Source of the DNA: Algibacillus agarilyticus
Lineage (GTDB): Bacteria; Pseudomonadota; Gammaproteobacteria; Enterobacterales; Alteromonadaceae
Direction: 5' to 3'
NCBI RefSeq assembly: GCF_003286125.1
Contig: NZ_QMED01000031.1
Location: 1-57,725 of the forward strand
DNA: 57,725 bases
Below are positions 46,240 through 55,915 of this stretch, piece by piece. Made by a program: the position numbers and the translations under genes. Positions within the stretch are counted from its first letter, which is position 1; every line of letters starts with the position of its first letter. The notes under the pieces were generated by a model. It had not been told where the DNA came from, ran no database searches, and worked only from the letters and a program-made list of their open reading frames with translations.

Positions 46240-48476
46240 TGTTGCTGAGGTTTTTTGTGAATTTTTCTTTATCTTTAAAACGTAAATTAGCTGTTAAGAC
46301 GGCTATGTTATGTGTGTTGGTTATATCGACGCTAGGTGTCGTGATGCCAACTCAAGCTGCACACCCTAATTTAGTGATCACACAAAGTGATGTAACGGCC
46401 ATGCGTGCAGCTATTATTGAGCCTGGGTTATTTCAAGATACGTTTAAAGCGCGTAAAGCCGCTGTTGATCAACAGTTAACCTTGCCAATCGAGGTGCCCG
46501 TACCTAAAGATGCGGGTGGCGGTTACACGCATGAACGTCATAAGAAAAACTATGCATTAATGTTTGATGCTGGGGTGATGTATCAATTAACAAAAAACAA
46601 GCATTACGCTGATTTTGTTAGAGACATGTTATTTGAATATGCTGATTTATACCCAACTCTGCCTTTACACCCAATGCGAAAAAGTGCAAATGAAGGCAAA
46701 ATATTCTGGCAAGGTCTTAACGAAGCGGTTTGGTTAGTTCATACGATCCAAGCTTATGACTTAGTGATGCCTGCGTTAACAGGCGACGAAAAAACACGGA
46801 TAGAAACCGGCGCTATTCGACCTGTTGCTCATTTTTTGTCTGAAGAGTCGCCACATACGTTTAACAAAGTTCATAATCATGGGACTTGGGCTACCGCCGC
46901 AGTGGGTATGACGGGCTATGTATTAAATGACCAAGATTTAGTTGAAAAAGCGTTACTTGATTTAGAAAAGTCACGTAAGGGTGGTTTTTTACGTCAGTTA
47001 GATGAATTGTTTTCACCGGCTGGTTATTACAACGAAGGACCTTATTATCAGCGTTATGCTTTAATGCCTTTTGTTACGTTTGCTAAAGCCATTCAAATGA
47101 ATGAACCTGAGAGAAAAATCTTTGAGTATCGAGATGGTGTATTGTTAAAAGCCATTACAACGACGATTGATTTAAGCTATAACAATTTATTTTTTCCGAT
47201 AAATGATGCGATTAAATCGAAAGGTATTGATACGATTGAGCTGGTTCATGGTGTTGTTATTGCTTACGGTTTAACGGAGAACTCAGGCTTACTCGATATA
47301 GCAGCACGCCAAGGGCAAATATTGTTAAATGGTGATGGCTTAAAAGTTGCGAAAGCCTTAGAAGCGAATAAAAAGACGGCTTATCAATTTAAATCTCAAG
47401 CATTTGGTGATGGCAAAAATGCAGATGAAGGTGCTTTTGTTATCTTACGTCAAGATGTTCAAGGTGAACAAGCGGCGGTATTTAAAGCGACGGCTCAAGG
47501 TCTAGGTCATGGCCACTTCGATAAGTTAACGTGGCAATTTTATGATAAAGGCGCTGAGATTGTATCGGATTATGGTGCTGCGCGTTTTTTAAATGTTGAA
47601 TCTAAATACGGTGGACGTTATTTACCTGAAAACGATACATACGCTAAGCAATCAATCGCGCATAATACGGTTGTTGTTGATGAAACAAGCCACTTCAATG
47701 CGAATGTTAAAGTGGGTAATGCTAATCACCCAACGCTTAATTTCTTTGAAGATACCGAACAAGTAAAAATATCGGCTGCGACTATTGATAGCGCCTATAA
47801 GGGTACCACGTTAACTCGCACGATTGCTTTAGTTAATTTTGCTAACGCATCGCAATCGTTAGTGTTTGATTTGTTTAAAGTCGAATCAGACAAAGCGCGT
47901 CAATATGACTTACCGGTTCATTATGCTGGCCATTTAATTAATAGTAACTTTGATTTAGGCACTAAAACACAGTCTATATCTGCTTTAGGTAAAGCAAACG
48001 GTTACCAACATATGTGGTTAAAAGCGGAAGCTCAGCCTACAAAACCTATTAGTCAGATCACATGGCTGAATGATAATGGCCGTTTTTATTCTTATACGGC
48101 TGTAAATAGCGGTGAAAAAATATTATTTACTCAACTCGGTGCTAATGATCCATTCTTTAATTTGCGCAATGAGAACGCCTTTATATCGCGTGTTGAAAAT
48201 AAAAAACAACATCACTTTGTCAGCGTTTTAGAACCACATGGTGAGTATAACCCTTCAAAAGAATATACCTTAAAAAGTTACTCTGCTATCTCAGGTTTAG
48301 CCTATGCTAATCAAGGGAGTATAGAATATGTTGTTGTTAAATTTAAAGACGGCAGTAAGAGTGTATTAGCTTTTAATAACGCTAAAGATGTTAATAAAAA
48401 GACGCAAAGTAAATTTTCTATTGAGGGTCAATCTTTCCAATTTACAGGTCGGGTGACGTTGTTTGAACAAATTTAG
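46239..48476 (+). CDS. PL17 oligoalginate lyase
   Basis: 745 residues, starting at a GTG that shares a base with the PL6 stop. Signal peptide ends near TQA-AHP. The N-terminal alpha/alpha toroid has VHNHGTWATAAVGMTGY (Asn/His of the active site) and YYNEGPYYQRYALMPF (catalytic-type Tyr). The heparinase II/III-like beta-sandwich from ~390 holds QGLGHGHFDKLTWQFYDKG and AKQSIAHNTVVVDE. PL17 enzymes cut alginate oligomers exolytically to unsaturated monomer, which rearranges to DEH. Complements the PL6 enzyme; the pair is tightly coupled. The small ORF and transporter follow. Confidence 0.93.
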   Translation: MLLRFFVNFSLSLKRKLAVKTAMLCVLVISTLGVVMPTQAAHPNLVITQSDVTAMRAAIIEPGLFQDTFKARKAAVDQQLTLPIEVPVPKDAGGGYTHERHKKNYALMFDAGVMYQLTKNKHYADFVRDMLFEYADLYPTLPLHPMRKSANEGKIFWQGLNEAVWLVHTIQAYDLVMPALTGDEKTRIETGAIRPVAHFLSEESPHTFNKVHNHGTWATAAVGMTGYVLNDQDLVEKALLDLEKSRKGGFLRQLDELFSPAGYYNEGPYYQRYALMPFVTFAKAIQMNEPERKIFEYRDGVLLKAITTTIDLSYNNLFFPINDAIKSKGIDTIELVHGVVIAYGLTENSGLLDIAARQGQILLNGDGLKVAKALEANKKTAYQFKSQAFGDGKNADEGAFVILRQDVQGEQAAVFKATAQGLGHGHFDKLTWQFYDKGAEIVSDYGAARFLNVESKYGGRYLPENDTYAKQSIAHNTVVVDETSHFNANVKVGNANHPTLNFFEDTEQVKISAATIDSAYKGTTLTRTIALVNFANASQSLVFDLFKVESDKARQYDLPVHYAGHLINSNFDLGTKTQSISALGKANGYQHMWLKAEAQPTKPISQITWLNDNGRFYSYTAVNSGEKILFTQLGANDPFFNLRNENAFISRVENKKQHHFVSVLEPHGEYNPSKEYTLKSYSAISGLAYANQGSIEYVVVKFKDGSKSVLAFNNAKDVNKKTQSKFSIEGQSFQFTGRVTLFEQI

Positions 48477-48491
48477 TTTTAGGAGAAATAG

Positions 48492-48608
48492 ATGGCTCTG
48501 AAGCAAAGTAAATACTTTTTATGTAGTTTAGAAATTAAAAATATTGATTGTGGGTGTCACCATAATTTTATCGCAGTAACCGTTTTTGAAGAGGATATAC
48601 AATTATGA
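48492..48608 (+). CDS. Unannotated 38-residue ORF coupled to the alginate MFS gene
   Basis: A strong ribosome site AGGAGA (48481-48486) precedes the ATG at 48492. The frame runs 38 codons, starting MALKQSKYFL, with a cysteine/histidine cluster CGCHH near residues 20-24 and an acidic end (EEDIQL). Its TGA overlaps the transporter ATG (ATGA), the usual sign of translational coupling. I recognise no family. It could be a small metal-binding or regulatory protein, a leader peptide that sets transporter translation, or the stub of a deleted gene such as kdgF. The strong start signal and exact overlap argue that it is translated; function is unknown. Confidence 0.55.
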   Translation: MALKQSKYFLCSLEIKNIDCGCHHNFIAVTVFEEDIQL

Positions 48609-49945
48609 AAATGAAAAATTTAAGGTGGCTAATTATCACCTTGGTGGCATTCGCTACCATTATTAACTACATTGACAGAACCGCTCTGTCGGTTATGTGG
48701 CCGGGCATTGCTGAAGATTTAGGCATGGACAGCCACGATTACGCTAATATTATGAGTGTTTTCTTAATTGCTTATGCTATCGGTCAAGCCGTTTTTGGAC
48801 GTGTATTTGATGCCATTGGTACTCGAATCGGTTTTGTACTTTCTATTGTTGTGTGGTCCGCTTCTATAGCCTTACATGCAGTCGCATCATCGGTTACATC
48901 ATTTAGTATTTTCCGTGTGTTACTTGGTTTTGGTGAAGCGGGTAACTGGCCGGGTGCAACTAAAGCTAATGCTGAATGGTTTCCGGTAAAAGAGCGTGCG
49001 TTAGCACAAGGTATTTTTGGTGCCGGTGCATCAATGGGTAGCATTATAGCGCCGCCTTTAATTGCTTTTTTATATGCTTATTTTGGTTGGCAAGCAACTT
49101 TCATGTTAGTGGCGGGTCTTGGTTTTATTTGGATTGTTCCTTGGTTAATCGTTTATAAATGTGGCCCTGAAACACATCCTTGGATCACAGAAGAAGAACG
49201 CGAATATATCTTAAAAGGTCAAATTGTTGCTGATGAAGATAAAGAAGCTGAACCTGAATATGTGCCTACTTATCGTGAACTACTTTCTCATCGTCAATCT
49301 TGGGGCGTTATTTTAGCTCGATTCTTTATGGAACCTATCTGGTGGTTATTTGTTGCTTGGTTACCTTTGTATTTAAACGATAAATTTGGTTTTAACGTTA
49401 AAGAAATTGGTGCTTCTGCTTGGATCCCTTATGTAGGGGCGGCTGCCGGTGCTTTATTTGGTGGCTGGTTATCAGGTCGCTTAATTAATAGTGGTTGGTC
49501 TGTTACAAAATCTCGTCGTACCGTTATTACATTAGGTGGTGTGTTTATGTTACCTGCTTTATTAGCGACTACCGTGGCTGAAACACCGATGTTAGCAATG
49601 GGGTTAATTGCGATTATTTTATTTGGTTTCCAAGTTTCAATTAATAACGTTCAAACGCTGCCAAGTGATTTCTTCTCGGGTAAATCAGTTGCTTCTTTAG
49701 CGGGCCTTAGCGGAGCGGTAGGTGTTATCAGTGTTATTACGGCTATTCAATTAGTACCCATTATTACTAACGATGGTACGTATTATCCGCCATTCTTTAT
49801 ATTAGGTGCTTCTTTGGTGCCACTTATGTTAGCGGCTGTTTGGTTTATTGCAGGTCGTATTGAGCCGGTTAAACCTAAAAAGAAAGGTTCTTCTAACGGC
49901 GATGACGATTCTAAAACCTTAGAATTAGATAATGGTAAAGCGTAA
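48605..49945 (+). CDS. MFS uronate transporter, probable DEH importer
   Basis: 446 residues with twelve predicted membrane helices, ACS-family type (hexuronate/anion:cation symporter). Signatures: YIDRTALSVMWPGIAEDLG after helix 1, GFGEAGNWPGATKANAEWFP in helix 4, and GAGASMGSIIAPPLIAFL in helix 5. The C-terminus is cytoplasmic and charged. Relatives carry glucuronate/galacturonate; next to PL17 and kdgK the substrate is probably DEH (inference). The start overlaps the 38-residue ORF; the kdgK ATG follows the stop directly. Confidence 0.9.
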   Translation: MKMKNLRWLIITLVAFATIINYIDRTALSVMWPGIAEDLGMDSHDYANIMSVFLIAYAIGQAVFGRVFDAIGTRIGFVLSIVVWSASIALHAVASSVTSFSIFRVLLGFGEAGNWPGATKANAEWFPVKERALAQGIFGAGASMGSIIAPPLIAFLYAYFGWQATFMLVAGLGFIWIVPWLIVYKCGPETHPWITEEEREYILKGQIVADEDKEAEPEYVPTYRELLSHRQSWGVILARFFMEPIWWLFVAWLPLYLNDKFGFNVKEIGASAWIPYVGAAAGALFGGWLSGRLINSGWSVTKSRRTVITLGGVFMLPALLATTVAETPMLAMGLIAIILFGFQVSINNVQTLPSDFFSGKSVASLAGLSGAVGVISVITAIQLVPIITNDGTYYPPFFILGASLVPLMLAAVWFIAGRIEPVKPKKKGSSNGDDDSKTLELDNGKA

Positions 49946-50878
49946 ATGAAAAAAATAACGCTTTTAGGGGAGTGCATGATTGAACTCATGCGCACTTCTA
50001 AAGATTCAATGGCTCAGTCTTATGCGGGTGATGTGTATAACACTGCCGTTTATTTAAAGCGTGCATTTGCCGATGTTAACGTCGGCATTATGTCGGCTGT
50101 CGGCGAAGACGCTTTAAGTTTAGATATGATTGAGCGGTTTGGATCTGAATCAATAAATAGCGAGTTGGTTTTTAAATCGGATTCTCGAAATGCGGGTATG
50201 TATTTAATTCAAACTGATGATGAAGGTGAACGTACCTTTACTTATTGGCGCGAAAACTCGGCTGCTAGAACTGTAATGGCCTACGTTGATAAATACGTGA
50301 CGGCTGAACTTTCACAAAGTGATGTGTTCTTTTTCTCTGGTATTTCACTAGCCGTTATCGAACCTCAAGATCGCGATGCCCTTTGGTCTTTAATTTCAAC
50401 ATTGAAAGCCAACGGTGTGCAAATAATCTTTGATCCTAATTACCGAGCTCGTATGTGGAGCACACCAGCAGAGGCTAAGTTGCAATTCGAAAAAGCCTTT
50501 CGATTGTCTGATATGGTTTTACCTGGTATTGATGATTTTGCTCAACTTTATGGCATCGATACTTTTGACGGCATTATTGAATTTTGTCAGCCATTCGAGA
50601 TTAGTGAATTAGTCATTAAAAATGGACCTGAAGGTGTTCGAGTTATTACCGCTAATCAAAGCGAACATTTTGCGATTCAAGCCGTGGATAATGTTGTTGA
50701 TACAACATCTGCCGGTGACTCGTTTAATGGGCTATATGTTGGTGCTCGTTTACAGGGTTTAGACATTTCACAAGCTGTGCATTTAGCATCAAAAGCGGCT
50801 GCAGTGGTTATACAGCATCGTGGCGCAATTGTACCGAGTGCTGATTTTTCAGCTGCTTTTATTCAACAATATATGTAA
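49946..50878 (+). CDS. kdgK: 2-keto-3-deoxygluconate kinase
   Basis: 310 residues, PfkB ribokinase family. The N-terminal LGECMIEL and AGDVYNTAVYLKR (substrate site) are KdgK-like. ATP/anion-hole motif DTTSAGDSFNGLYVGARL holds the catalytic Asp258. It phosphorylates KDG to KDPG in the cytoplasm, feeding Eda. Starts immediately after the transporter stop and is followed 50 bp later by eda. Confidence 0.93.
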   Translation: MKKITLLGECMIELMRTSKDSMAQSYAGDVYNTAVYLKRAFADVNVGIMSAVGEDALSLDMIERFGSESINSELVFKSDSRNAGMYLIQTDDEGERTFTYWRENSAARTVMAYVDKYVTAELSQSDVFFFSGISLAVIEPQDRDALWSLISTLKANGVQIIFDPNYRARMWSTPAEAKLQFEKAFRLSDMVLPGIDDFAQLYGIDTFDGIIEFCQPFEISELVIKNGPEGVRVITANQSEHFAIQAVDNVVDTTSAGDSFNGLYVGARLQGLDISQAVHLASKAAAVVIQHRGAIVPSADFSAAFIQQYM

Positions 50879-50928
50879 ATAACCCTTTTAGCCTCTCGTT
50901 ATAAGTTAGGTTAAGGGTGGAGTTTTAA

Positions 50929-51546
50929 ATGAAATCATTTTTTTCATTAATGGGTGAACAACGTATTTTACCTATTATTCAAGCTGACACTGCCGAGCAA
51001 GGTGTGAACATTGCTAAAGCCATGGCTGATGGTGGTCTTAAGTTAGTTGAAGTTGTTTTACGATCTAATGCTTCTATTGATGCATTGATGGCGATAAAAA
51101 AAGAATTACCTGATTTATGTGTAGGTGCGGGCACGATAATTAATGCAGATATACTAGAAGATGCACTTAATGCGGGCAGTGACTTTATTATTACACCTGC
51201 AGTAACACCCAGTTTATTAGCTAAATTAGCCGAGTGCCCAGTCCCTGTTGCTCCGGGTGTATCTACAACATCTGATATTGCATTAGCTGCAGAGTTTGGT
51301 TTTACTGAAATGAAGTTATTCCCAGCTTCGTTAGCCGGTGGAATTCCATTTTTAAATGCGGTTTCTTCAGTTTTCCGCCAAGTTACATTTTGCCCTACCG
51401 GTGGCATAACTGCGGCTAATCAAGGCGATTATTTAGCGTTATCTAATGTTAAAGCAGTCGGTGGTACTTGGGTTGCAGATAAAAATTGGGTTAAAAACCA
51501 AGAGTGGCACAAAATTACTGAAGCGTGTAAAGCCGCTAATATTTAA
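50929..51546 (+). CDS. eda: KDPG/KHG aldolase
   Basis: 205 residues, standard length. The Schiff-base lysine is Lys129 (EMKLFPASLAGG); the catalytic glutamate is in KLVEVVLRS; phosphate-binding FCPTGGIT is present. It splits KDPG into pyruvate and glyceraldehyde-3-phosphate, ending the alginate pathway. A ribosome site (GGGTGGAG) precedes the ATG. No clear terminator follows before the 436-bp gap. Confidence 0.95.
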   Translation: MKSFFSLMGEQRILPIIQADTAEQGVNIAKAMADGGLKLVEVVLRSNASIDALMAIKKELPDLCVGAGTIINADILEDALNAGSDFIITPAVTPSLLAKLAECPVPVAPGVSTTSDIALAAEFGFTEMKLFPASLAGGIPFLNAVSSVFRQVTFCPTGGITAANQGDYLALSNVKAVGGTWVADKNWVKNQEWHKITEACKAANI

Positions 51547-51982
51547 AACTTGTTTTTAGCTTGTATTTCAAGCGTTAACAGGCTGTTAAATGTCCTTTCT
51601 ATATTCCTTTTAGTTAGGACATTAACAAAAAATTCATTAAATACACATAAAAGACGGTAGACATTAGTCGCCGTTAGCGTAATGATAAACCTGCAAGATA
51701 AAGGATTTATCATGCAAAAAACTTAATTAATATTAAGTTCTCATATCACACACCATGAGTCATTAATTAACAAATTTAGATAATTAAAGAAGACAAAAAA
51801 GTGAACATAAGCACTAGACTTATTTTAATAAAAAACTTTGTGTCGTTTTTAAATATGAATCTAAAAAACCATAATTCATCAATGAAGATGAACGTATCTT
51901 TTTTTATCTTTTACTGTGCTGCTCATTTTTGCGCGTACTTTTTGAGTTTGTTTGGTAATTAATTTTGTATAGGTAGATGATC
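51547..51982. other. Intergenic region between eda and tpiA
   Basis: AT-rich. It holds a tiny frame ATGCAAAAAACTTAA (51712-51726) behind an AAGGA site, then a near-palindromic CTTAATTAATATTAAG. No larger gene. Probably carries the promoter for the tpiA-fbaA-fbp operon. Confidence 0.4.
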
Positions 51983-52762
51983 ATGAATAAACGAGTCCCA
52001 ATTGTTATTGCTAACTGGAAGTTAAATGGTGGTATCGATTTATTATGTAGTTCGGTAGCGGCTTTTATCGGTAAGCATTTTTCAGCCAAAATTGCTATTT
52101 GTCCTCCGTATATTTATATGCGAGATATGCTTAATTTCTTACAACATTCTGAAATTATTGTGGGCACGCAGAATGTAAGTAAATATGAATCTGGTGCCTA
52201 CACAGGCGAAACGTCAGCTCAAATGATTAAAAGAGCCGGCGGTGGTTTGTGTTTAGTTGGGCATTCTGAGCGTCGGCAAATGTTTCATGAAAATGATCCT
52301 AGCTGCAATATAAAAGTGAGCCGTGCATTGGCAAGTAATTTGATGCCTGTTTTATGTGTTGGCGAAAACTTACAACAGCGTGAAGCTGGCATTACCAATG
52401 ACGTATTATTCCGACAGTTGCACGACGGTTTAGCCGATGTTGATTTAACCAATAAAGAAATCTGCGTAGCTTATGAACCCGTGTGGGCTATTGGAACTGG
52501 CCAAGCCGCTTCTCCTGAAGATGCGCAGCTTGTTCATGAGTATATACGCAGTGAGTTAACTATTTTATTTGGTAAAGAGATTGCTGAGAGAATTCATATT
52601 TTATATGGCGGCAGTGTTAATAAAACTAACGCTTATGAATTATTAAGCCAAAGTGACATTGATGGTTTATTAGTGGGAGGCGCGAGCCTAGACCCTGAGC
52701 ACTTTATGCAAATATGCTTACATGCCAATACTCATGCTGAAAATATCGAATCTTCAAAATAA
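51983..52762 (+). CDS. tpiA: Triosephosphate isomerase
   Basis: 259 residues from the ATG at 51983, which has better spacing to AGG (51971) than the ATG at 51977. Active-site residues: Asn/Lys in ANWKLNGG, His in LVGHSERRQ, Glu in AYEPVWAIGTG, and the phosphate loop LYGGSVN. Probably a second, pathway-linked copy rather than the housekeeping gene, given its location (inference). First of three gluconeogenic genes; 16 bp to fbaA. Confidence 0.92.
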   Translation: MNKRVPIVIANWKLNGGIDLLCSSVAAFIGKHFSAKIAICPPYIYMRDMLNFLQHSEIIVGTQNVSKYESGAYTGETSAQMIKRAGGGLCLVGHSERRQMFHENDPSCNIKVSRALASNLMPVLCVGENLQQREAGITNDVLFRQLHDGLADVDLTNKEICVAYEPVWAIGTGQAASPEDAQLVHEYIRSELTILFGKEIAERIHILYGGSVNKTNAYELLSQSDIDGLLVGGASLDPEHFMQICLHANTHAENIESSK

Positions 52763-52778
52763 TTAAGGACTAACGATT

Positions 52779-53858
52779 ATGACTACCTTATCTCAACAAA
52801 TTAAACCAGGCGTTGTAACGGGTGATGACGTTCAACGTTTATTTAATGAAGCACGTGCTAACCAATTTGCTTACCCTGCGGTTAATGTTGTGGGCACACA
52901 AGCTGTAAACGCGACTTTAGAAGCCGCAAAAAAATCTAACTCGCCGGTTATCGTTCAGTTATCAAATGGTGGTGCGAGTTTCTTTTTAGGTAAAGGTTTA
53001 TCACTGCCTGGCCAAGGTTCTGCTGTTTTAGGTGGCATTGCCGCTGCTCATTATGTGCATACGGTGGCTGAAGCTTATGGGGTTCCGGTTATTTTGCACA
53101 CGGATCACGCCGCTAAAAAGTTATTACCTTGGATTGACGGTTTACTTGATGCTGGTGAAGCGCATTTTGCTAAAACAGGTAAGCCACTCTTTAGTTCACA
53201 TATGATTGATTTATCTGAAGAATCACTACATGAAAACATTGAAATTTGTGCGGCCTATTTAGCGCGTATGAGTAAAATGGGCATGACTCTAGAAATTGAA
53301 TTAGGTTGCACAGGTGGTGAAGAAGACGGCGTTGATAATACCGGTATTGATAGCGCATCGCTTTATACTCAACCCGAAGATGTTGCATATGCTTATGAGC
53401 AATTAATAAAAGTAAGCGATAAATTTACCATTGCGGCTTCTTTTGGTAATGTTCATGGTGTATACAAACCAGGTAACGTTAAACTAACACCTGAAATATT
53501 GAAAAACTCACAAGCTTATGTCTCTGAAAAATTTGCTTTGCCACATAATTCGTTAAACTTTGTTTTTCATGGTGGTTCAGGATCAGATCCTAAAGATATT
53601 CAAGAAGCCATTGGTTATGGTGCAATAAAAATGAATATTGATACTGATACGCAATGGGCAACTTGGGAAGGTATAAAAGAATTTTACACGACAAACGAAG
53701 CTTATTTACAAGGTCAAATTGGCAATCCAGACGGTGATGATAAACCTAACAAAAAGTTTTATGATCCGCGTGTATGGTTACGTAAAGCTGAAGAGTCAAT
53801 GGTTAAACGTTTAGAACAATCGTTTGCAGACTTGAATTGCATTAATCGTTATTTATAA
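52779..53858 (+). CDS. fbaA: Fructose-bisphosphate aldolase, class II
   Basis: 359 residues, class IIA length. Zinc and catalytic motifs: VILHTDHAAKKLLPW, LEIELGCTGGEEDGVDN, NVHGVYKPGN and FHGGSGSDPKDI. Catalyses reversible aldol condensation of DHAP and GAP to fructose-1,6-bisphosphate. In this operon, between tpiA and fbp, it is placed for gluconeogenesis from alginate-derived triose. Confidence 0.95.
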   Translation: MTTLSQQIKPGVVTGDDVQRLFNEARANQFAYPAVNVVGTQAVNATLEAAKKSNSPVIVQLSNGGASFFLGKGLSLPGQGSAVLGGIAAAHYVHTVAEAYGVPVILHTDHAAKKLLPWIDGLLDAGEAHFAKTGKPLFSSHMIDLSEESLHENIEICAAYLARMSKMGMTLEIELGCTGGEEDGVDNTGIDSASLYTQPEDVAYAYEQLIKVSDKFTIAASFGNVHGVYKPGNVKLTPEILKNSQAYVSEKFALPHNSLNFVFHGGSGSDPKDIQEAIGYGAIKMNIDTDTQWATWEGIKEFYTTNEAYLQGQIGNPDGDDKPNKKFYDPRVWLRKAEESMVKRLEQSFADLNCINRYL

Positions 53859-53874
53859 ATAGGGAATTATACTT

Positions 53875-54846
53875 ATGAAACGTCTTATACCAACACTAAA
53901 AGCTGACGGAGTAAGTATTGAATTTATCATGCTGATCCGTACAATTTTGGCAGCAAGTAAAGAAATTGCTTTTCGCGTGAGTCAAGGTGAATTATCGGGC
54001 ATTTTAGGCTCTACGTTGGATGAAAATATTCAAGGTGAAACTCAAAAAAAATTAGATGTTTTATCTAATCAACTAATAAAAGACATCCTACTCGGAGATG
54101 ATCAAGTCCGTGCCATTGCATCTGAAGAAGAAGATGATGTTGTGGCGGGTACACCGGGAGCTCCTTATATTGTTGCTTTTGATCCATTAGATGGTTCTTC
54201 AAATATCGATATTAATGGCCAAATTGGAACAATATTTACTATCTTACCTGCTCGCGATGATGTTGCTGATGATAGCCCTTTGCAATTTCAACAACCGGGT
54301 AAAAACCAAGTTTGTGCAGGTTATGTTTTGTATGGCCCCGCGACGATGTTGGTATTAACAACCGGTGGTCCAACTCGTTGTTATACACTAGATTTAACAC
54401 ATGGTGGTTATTTATTAACTCAACCTGAAATGAATGTGCCACAAGATACGCAAGAGTTTGCGATTAACATGGCAAATAGTCGTTTTTGGTTTGATGAAAC
54501 GACCCGCTATGTTAATGATTTAATTTTGGGTGAAGAAGGTCCTTTAGGTAAGCGTTATAATATGCGTTGGAATGCGGCGATGGTAGGTGATATACACAGG
54601 GTATTAACTCGTGGTGGTATATTTATGTATCCGGGCGACAGTCGAGATCCTAAAAAGCCAGCTAAATTACGCTTACTTTATGAAGCGAATCCAATGGCGA
54701 TGCTACTTGAAAATGCAGGTGCTAAAGCTTATGCGGGTAAGCAACGTATTTTAGACATCCAACCTGATGATTTACATCAGCGCGTGCCTGTATTAATGGG
54801 ATCGGCTAACGAAGTTGATGTCTGTTTAAGTTATTATTCAGAATAA
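53875..54846 (+). CDS. fbp: Fructose-1,6-bisphosphatase, class I
   Basis: 323 residues. Metal-binding motifs EEEDDVVAG and [13 protein letters not shown] are present, along with the sugar-binding [13 protein letters not shown]-type segment. Hydrolyses fructose-1,6-bisphosphate to fructose-6-phosphate, the committed gluconeogenic step. Last gene of the operon, closed by a terminator. Confidence 0.95.
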   Translation: MKRLIPTLKADGVSIEFIMLIRTILAASKEIAFRVSQGELSGILGSTLDENIQGETQKKLDVLSNQLIKDILLGDDQVRAIASEEEDDVVAGTPGAPYIVAFDPLDGSSNIDINGQIGTIFTILPARDDVADDSPLQFQQPGKNQVCAGYVLYGPATMLVLTTGGPTRCYTLDLTHGGYLLTQPEMNVPQDTQEFAINMANSRFWFDETTRYVNDLILGEEGPLGKRYNMRWNAAMVGDIHRVLTRGGIFMYPGDSRDPKKPAKLRLLYEANPMAMLLENAGAKAYAGKQRILDIQPDDLHQRVPVLMGSANEVDVCLSYYSE

Positions 54847-54875
54847 TTAGTTAATAAGATTAAGTTATTCTCACT

Positions 54876-54910
54876 AAACGCCTATAGCTCGTTGTTATAG
54901 GCGTTTTTTT
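54876..54910 (+). terminator. Rho-independent terminator after fbp
   Basis: Stem AACGCCTATA / TATAGGCGTT with a 9-base loop and seven further T. Ends the alginate-gluconeogenesis block. Confidence 0.93.
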
Positions 54911-54925
54911 ATGATTTATTAAGGA

Positions 54926-55768
54926 TTAATTTAGTAAATCGTCAATATCGTCTTTCATATCTTGATATTCATCTTCATCAATATCTAAAACTTCAAGTAC
55001 TAGCTCTTTAATATGCGGCCAGTCAGGAGATGCTATAAATCGTTTACTCGTATTAATTAAATTTTCAGCCATCTTAATCGCGGCATAACTGATTGCATCT
55101 TCTTCAGATATTTTACTTTGTAAAAATTTGACTTCATGCGATCGTAAAATCAACTGGCATGTTTCTTTTGGTAAATTCCATGCAGATGCTAAATAATAAC
55201 CAATTACGGCATGGTTTGTATTGTAAACGCTGTCTTCAATTTCTGTTGGGGTGCGCTCATACGATTTATTGGCTTCTACTAAAGTACGTTTATAGTCACT
55301 GTAATTACAAGCCATAGCAGGTATACCGCAGTCTTGAAATAAACCCAAAGTATAGATAGATTCTGTTGATACTCGATGTTTAAATTTTTGTGCGATAAAA
55401 GTTGCCACTTGTGCTACTTCGGCTGCACTGTCCCAAAAACGCTCTAGCGAGATACAAGATTCATTTTGCTTAAACGCTTTTTTTAATTGGATAGCGGTCA
55501 CTAGCGAAGCAATACCCTCTAAACCTAAAAACATGACGGCTTGTTTTATATCAGAAATGCTTCTGGCAAGGCCATAAAAAGGTGAGTTGATTGTTTGTAA
55601 AATGGCCGCTGAAGTCGCAACATCTTGTGCAATTAGATCGCCAATATCGGTTAAGGACGGTTCAGATTGGTTTAGTAGTTTATTTAGTGCTTCGAGAATA
55701 TCGGGACGAGCAGGAATGCGGAAATTTTGATGGATATCATTAATAACATTTGCGTCTATATCGATCAT
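54926..55768 (-). CDS. HDOD domain protein
   Basis: 280 residues. The HDOD domain fills ~12-215: IPARPDILEALNKLL, IAQDVATSAAILQTINSPFYGLARSISDIKQAVMFLG, and LGLFQDCGIPAMA, in which the HD metal pair of true phosphodiesterases is absent, as expected for HDOD. The C-terminus is acidic (DIDEDEYQDMKDDIDDLLN). HDOD proteins act in signalling and stress regulation without known enzymatic activity. Monocistronic, convergent with fbp and divergent from the SPFH gene. Confidence 0.88.
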   Translation of the reverse strand: MIDIDANVINDIHQNFRIPARPDILEALNKLLNQSEPSLTDIGDLIAQDVATSAAILQTINSPFYGLARSISDIKQAVMFLGLEGIASLVTAIQLKKAFKQNESCISLERFWDSAAEVAQVATFIAQKFKHRVSTESIYTLGLFQDCGIPAMACNYSDYKRTLVEANKSYERTPTEIEDSVYNTNHAVIGYYLASAWNLPKETCQLILRSHEVKFLQSKISEEDAISYAAIKMAENLINTSKRFIASPDWPHIKELVLEVLDIDEDEYQDMKDDIDDLLN

Positions 55769-55880
55769 CTACCGACCTTTTATACTGTTAATTATTAAGT
55801 AATATTAGCAAATATTAAAATAAAGTCAGCAATATTATTGAGAACTATTTAGCTAAATTTAGCGTTATAGACTATATTGT

Positions 55881-55909
55881 TTGACATATTATGTCTTAAG
55901 TGTAATTAT
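55881..55909 (+). promoter_or_regulatory. Putative promoter of the SPFH-NfeD operon
   Basis: TTGACA at 55881-55886 with AATTAT at 55904-55909 after a 17-base spacer (TAATTA after 16). The first palindrome overlaps the -35 box. Confidence 0.45.
55883..55895. promoter_or_regulatory. Palindrome 1 upstream of the SPFH gene
   Basis: Perfect dyad GACATA-T-TATGTC, overlapping a consensus-like TTGACA. Its centre lies 33 bp from palindrome 2. Confidence 0.65.
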
Positions 55910-55915
55910 TTCTAT

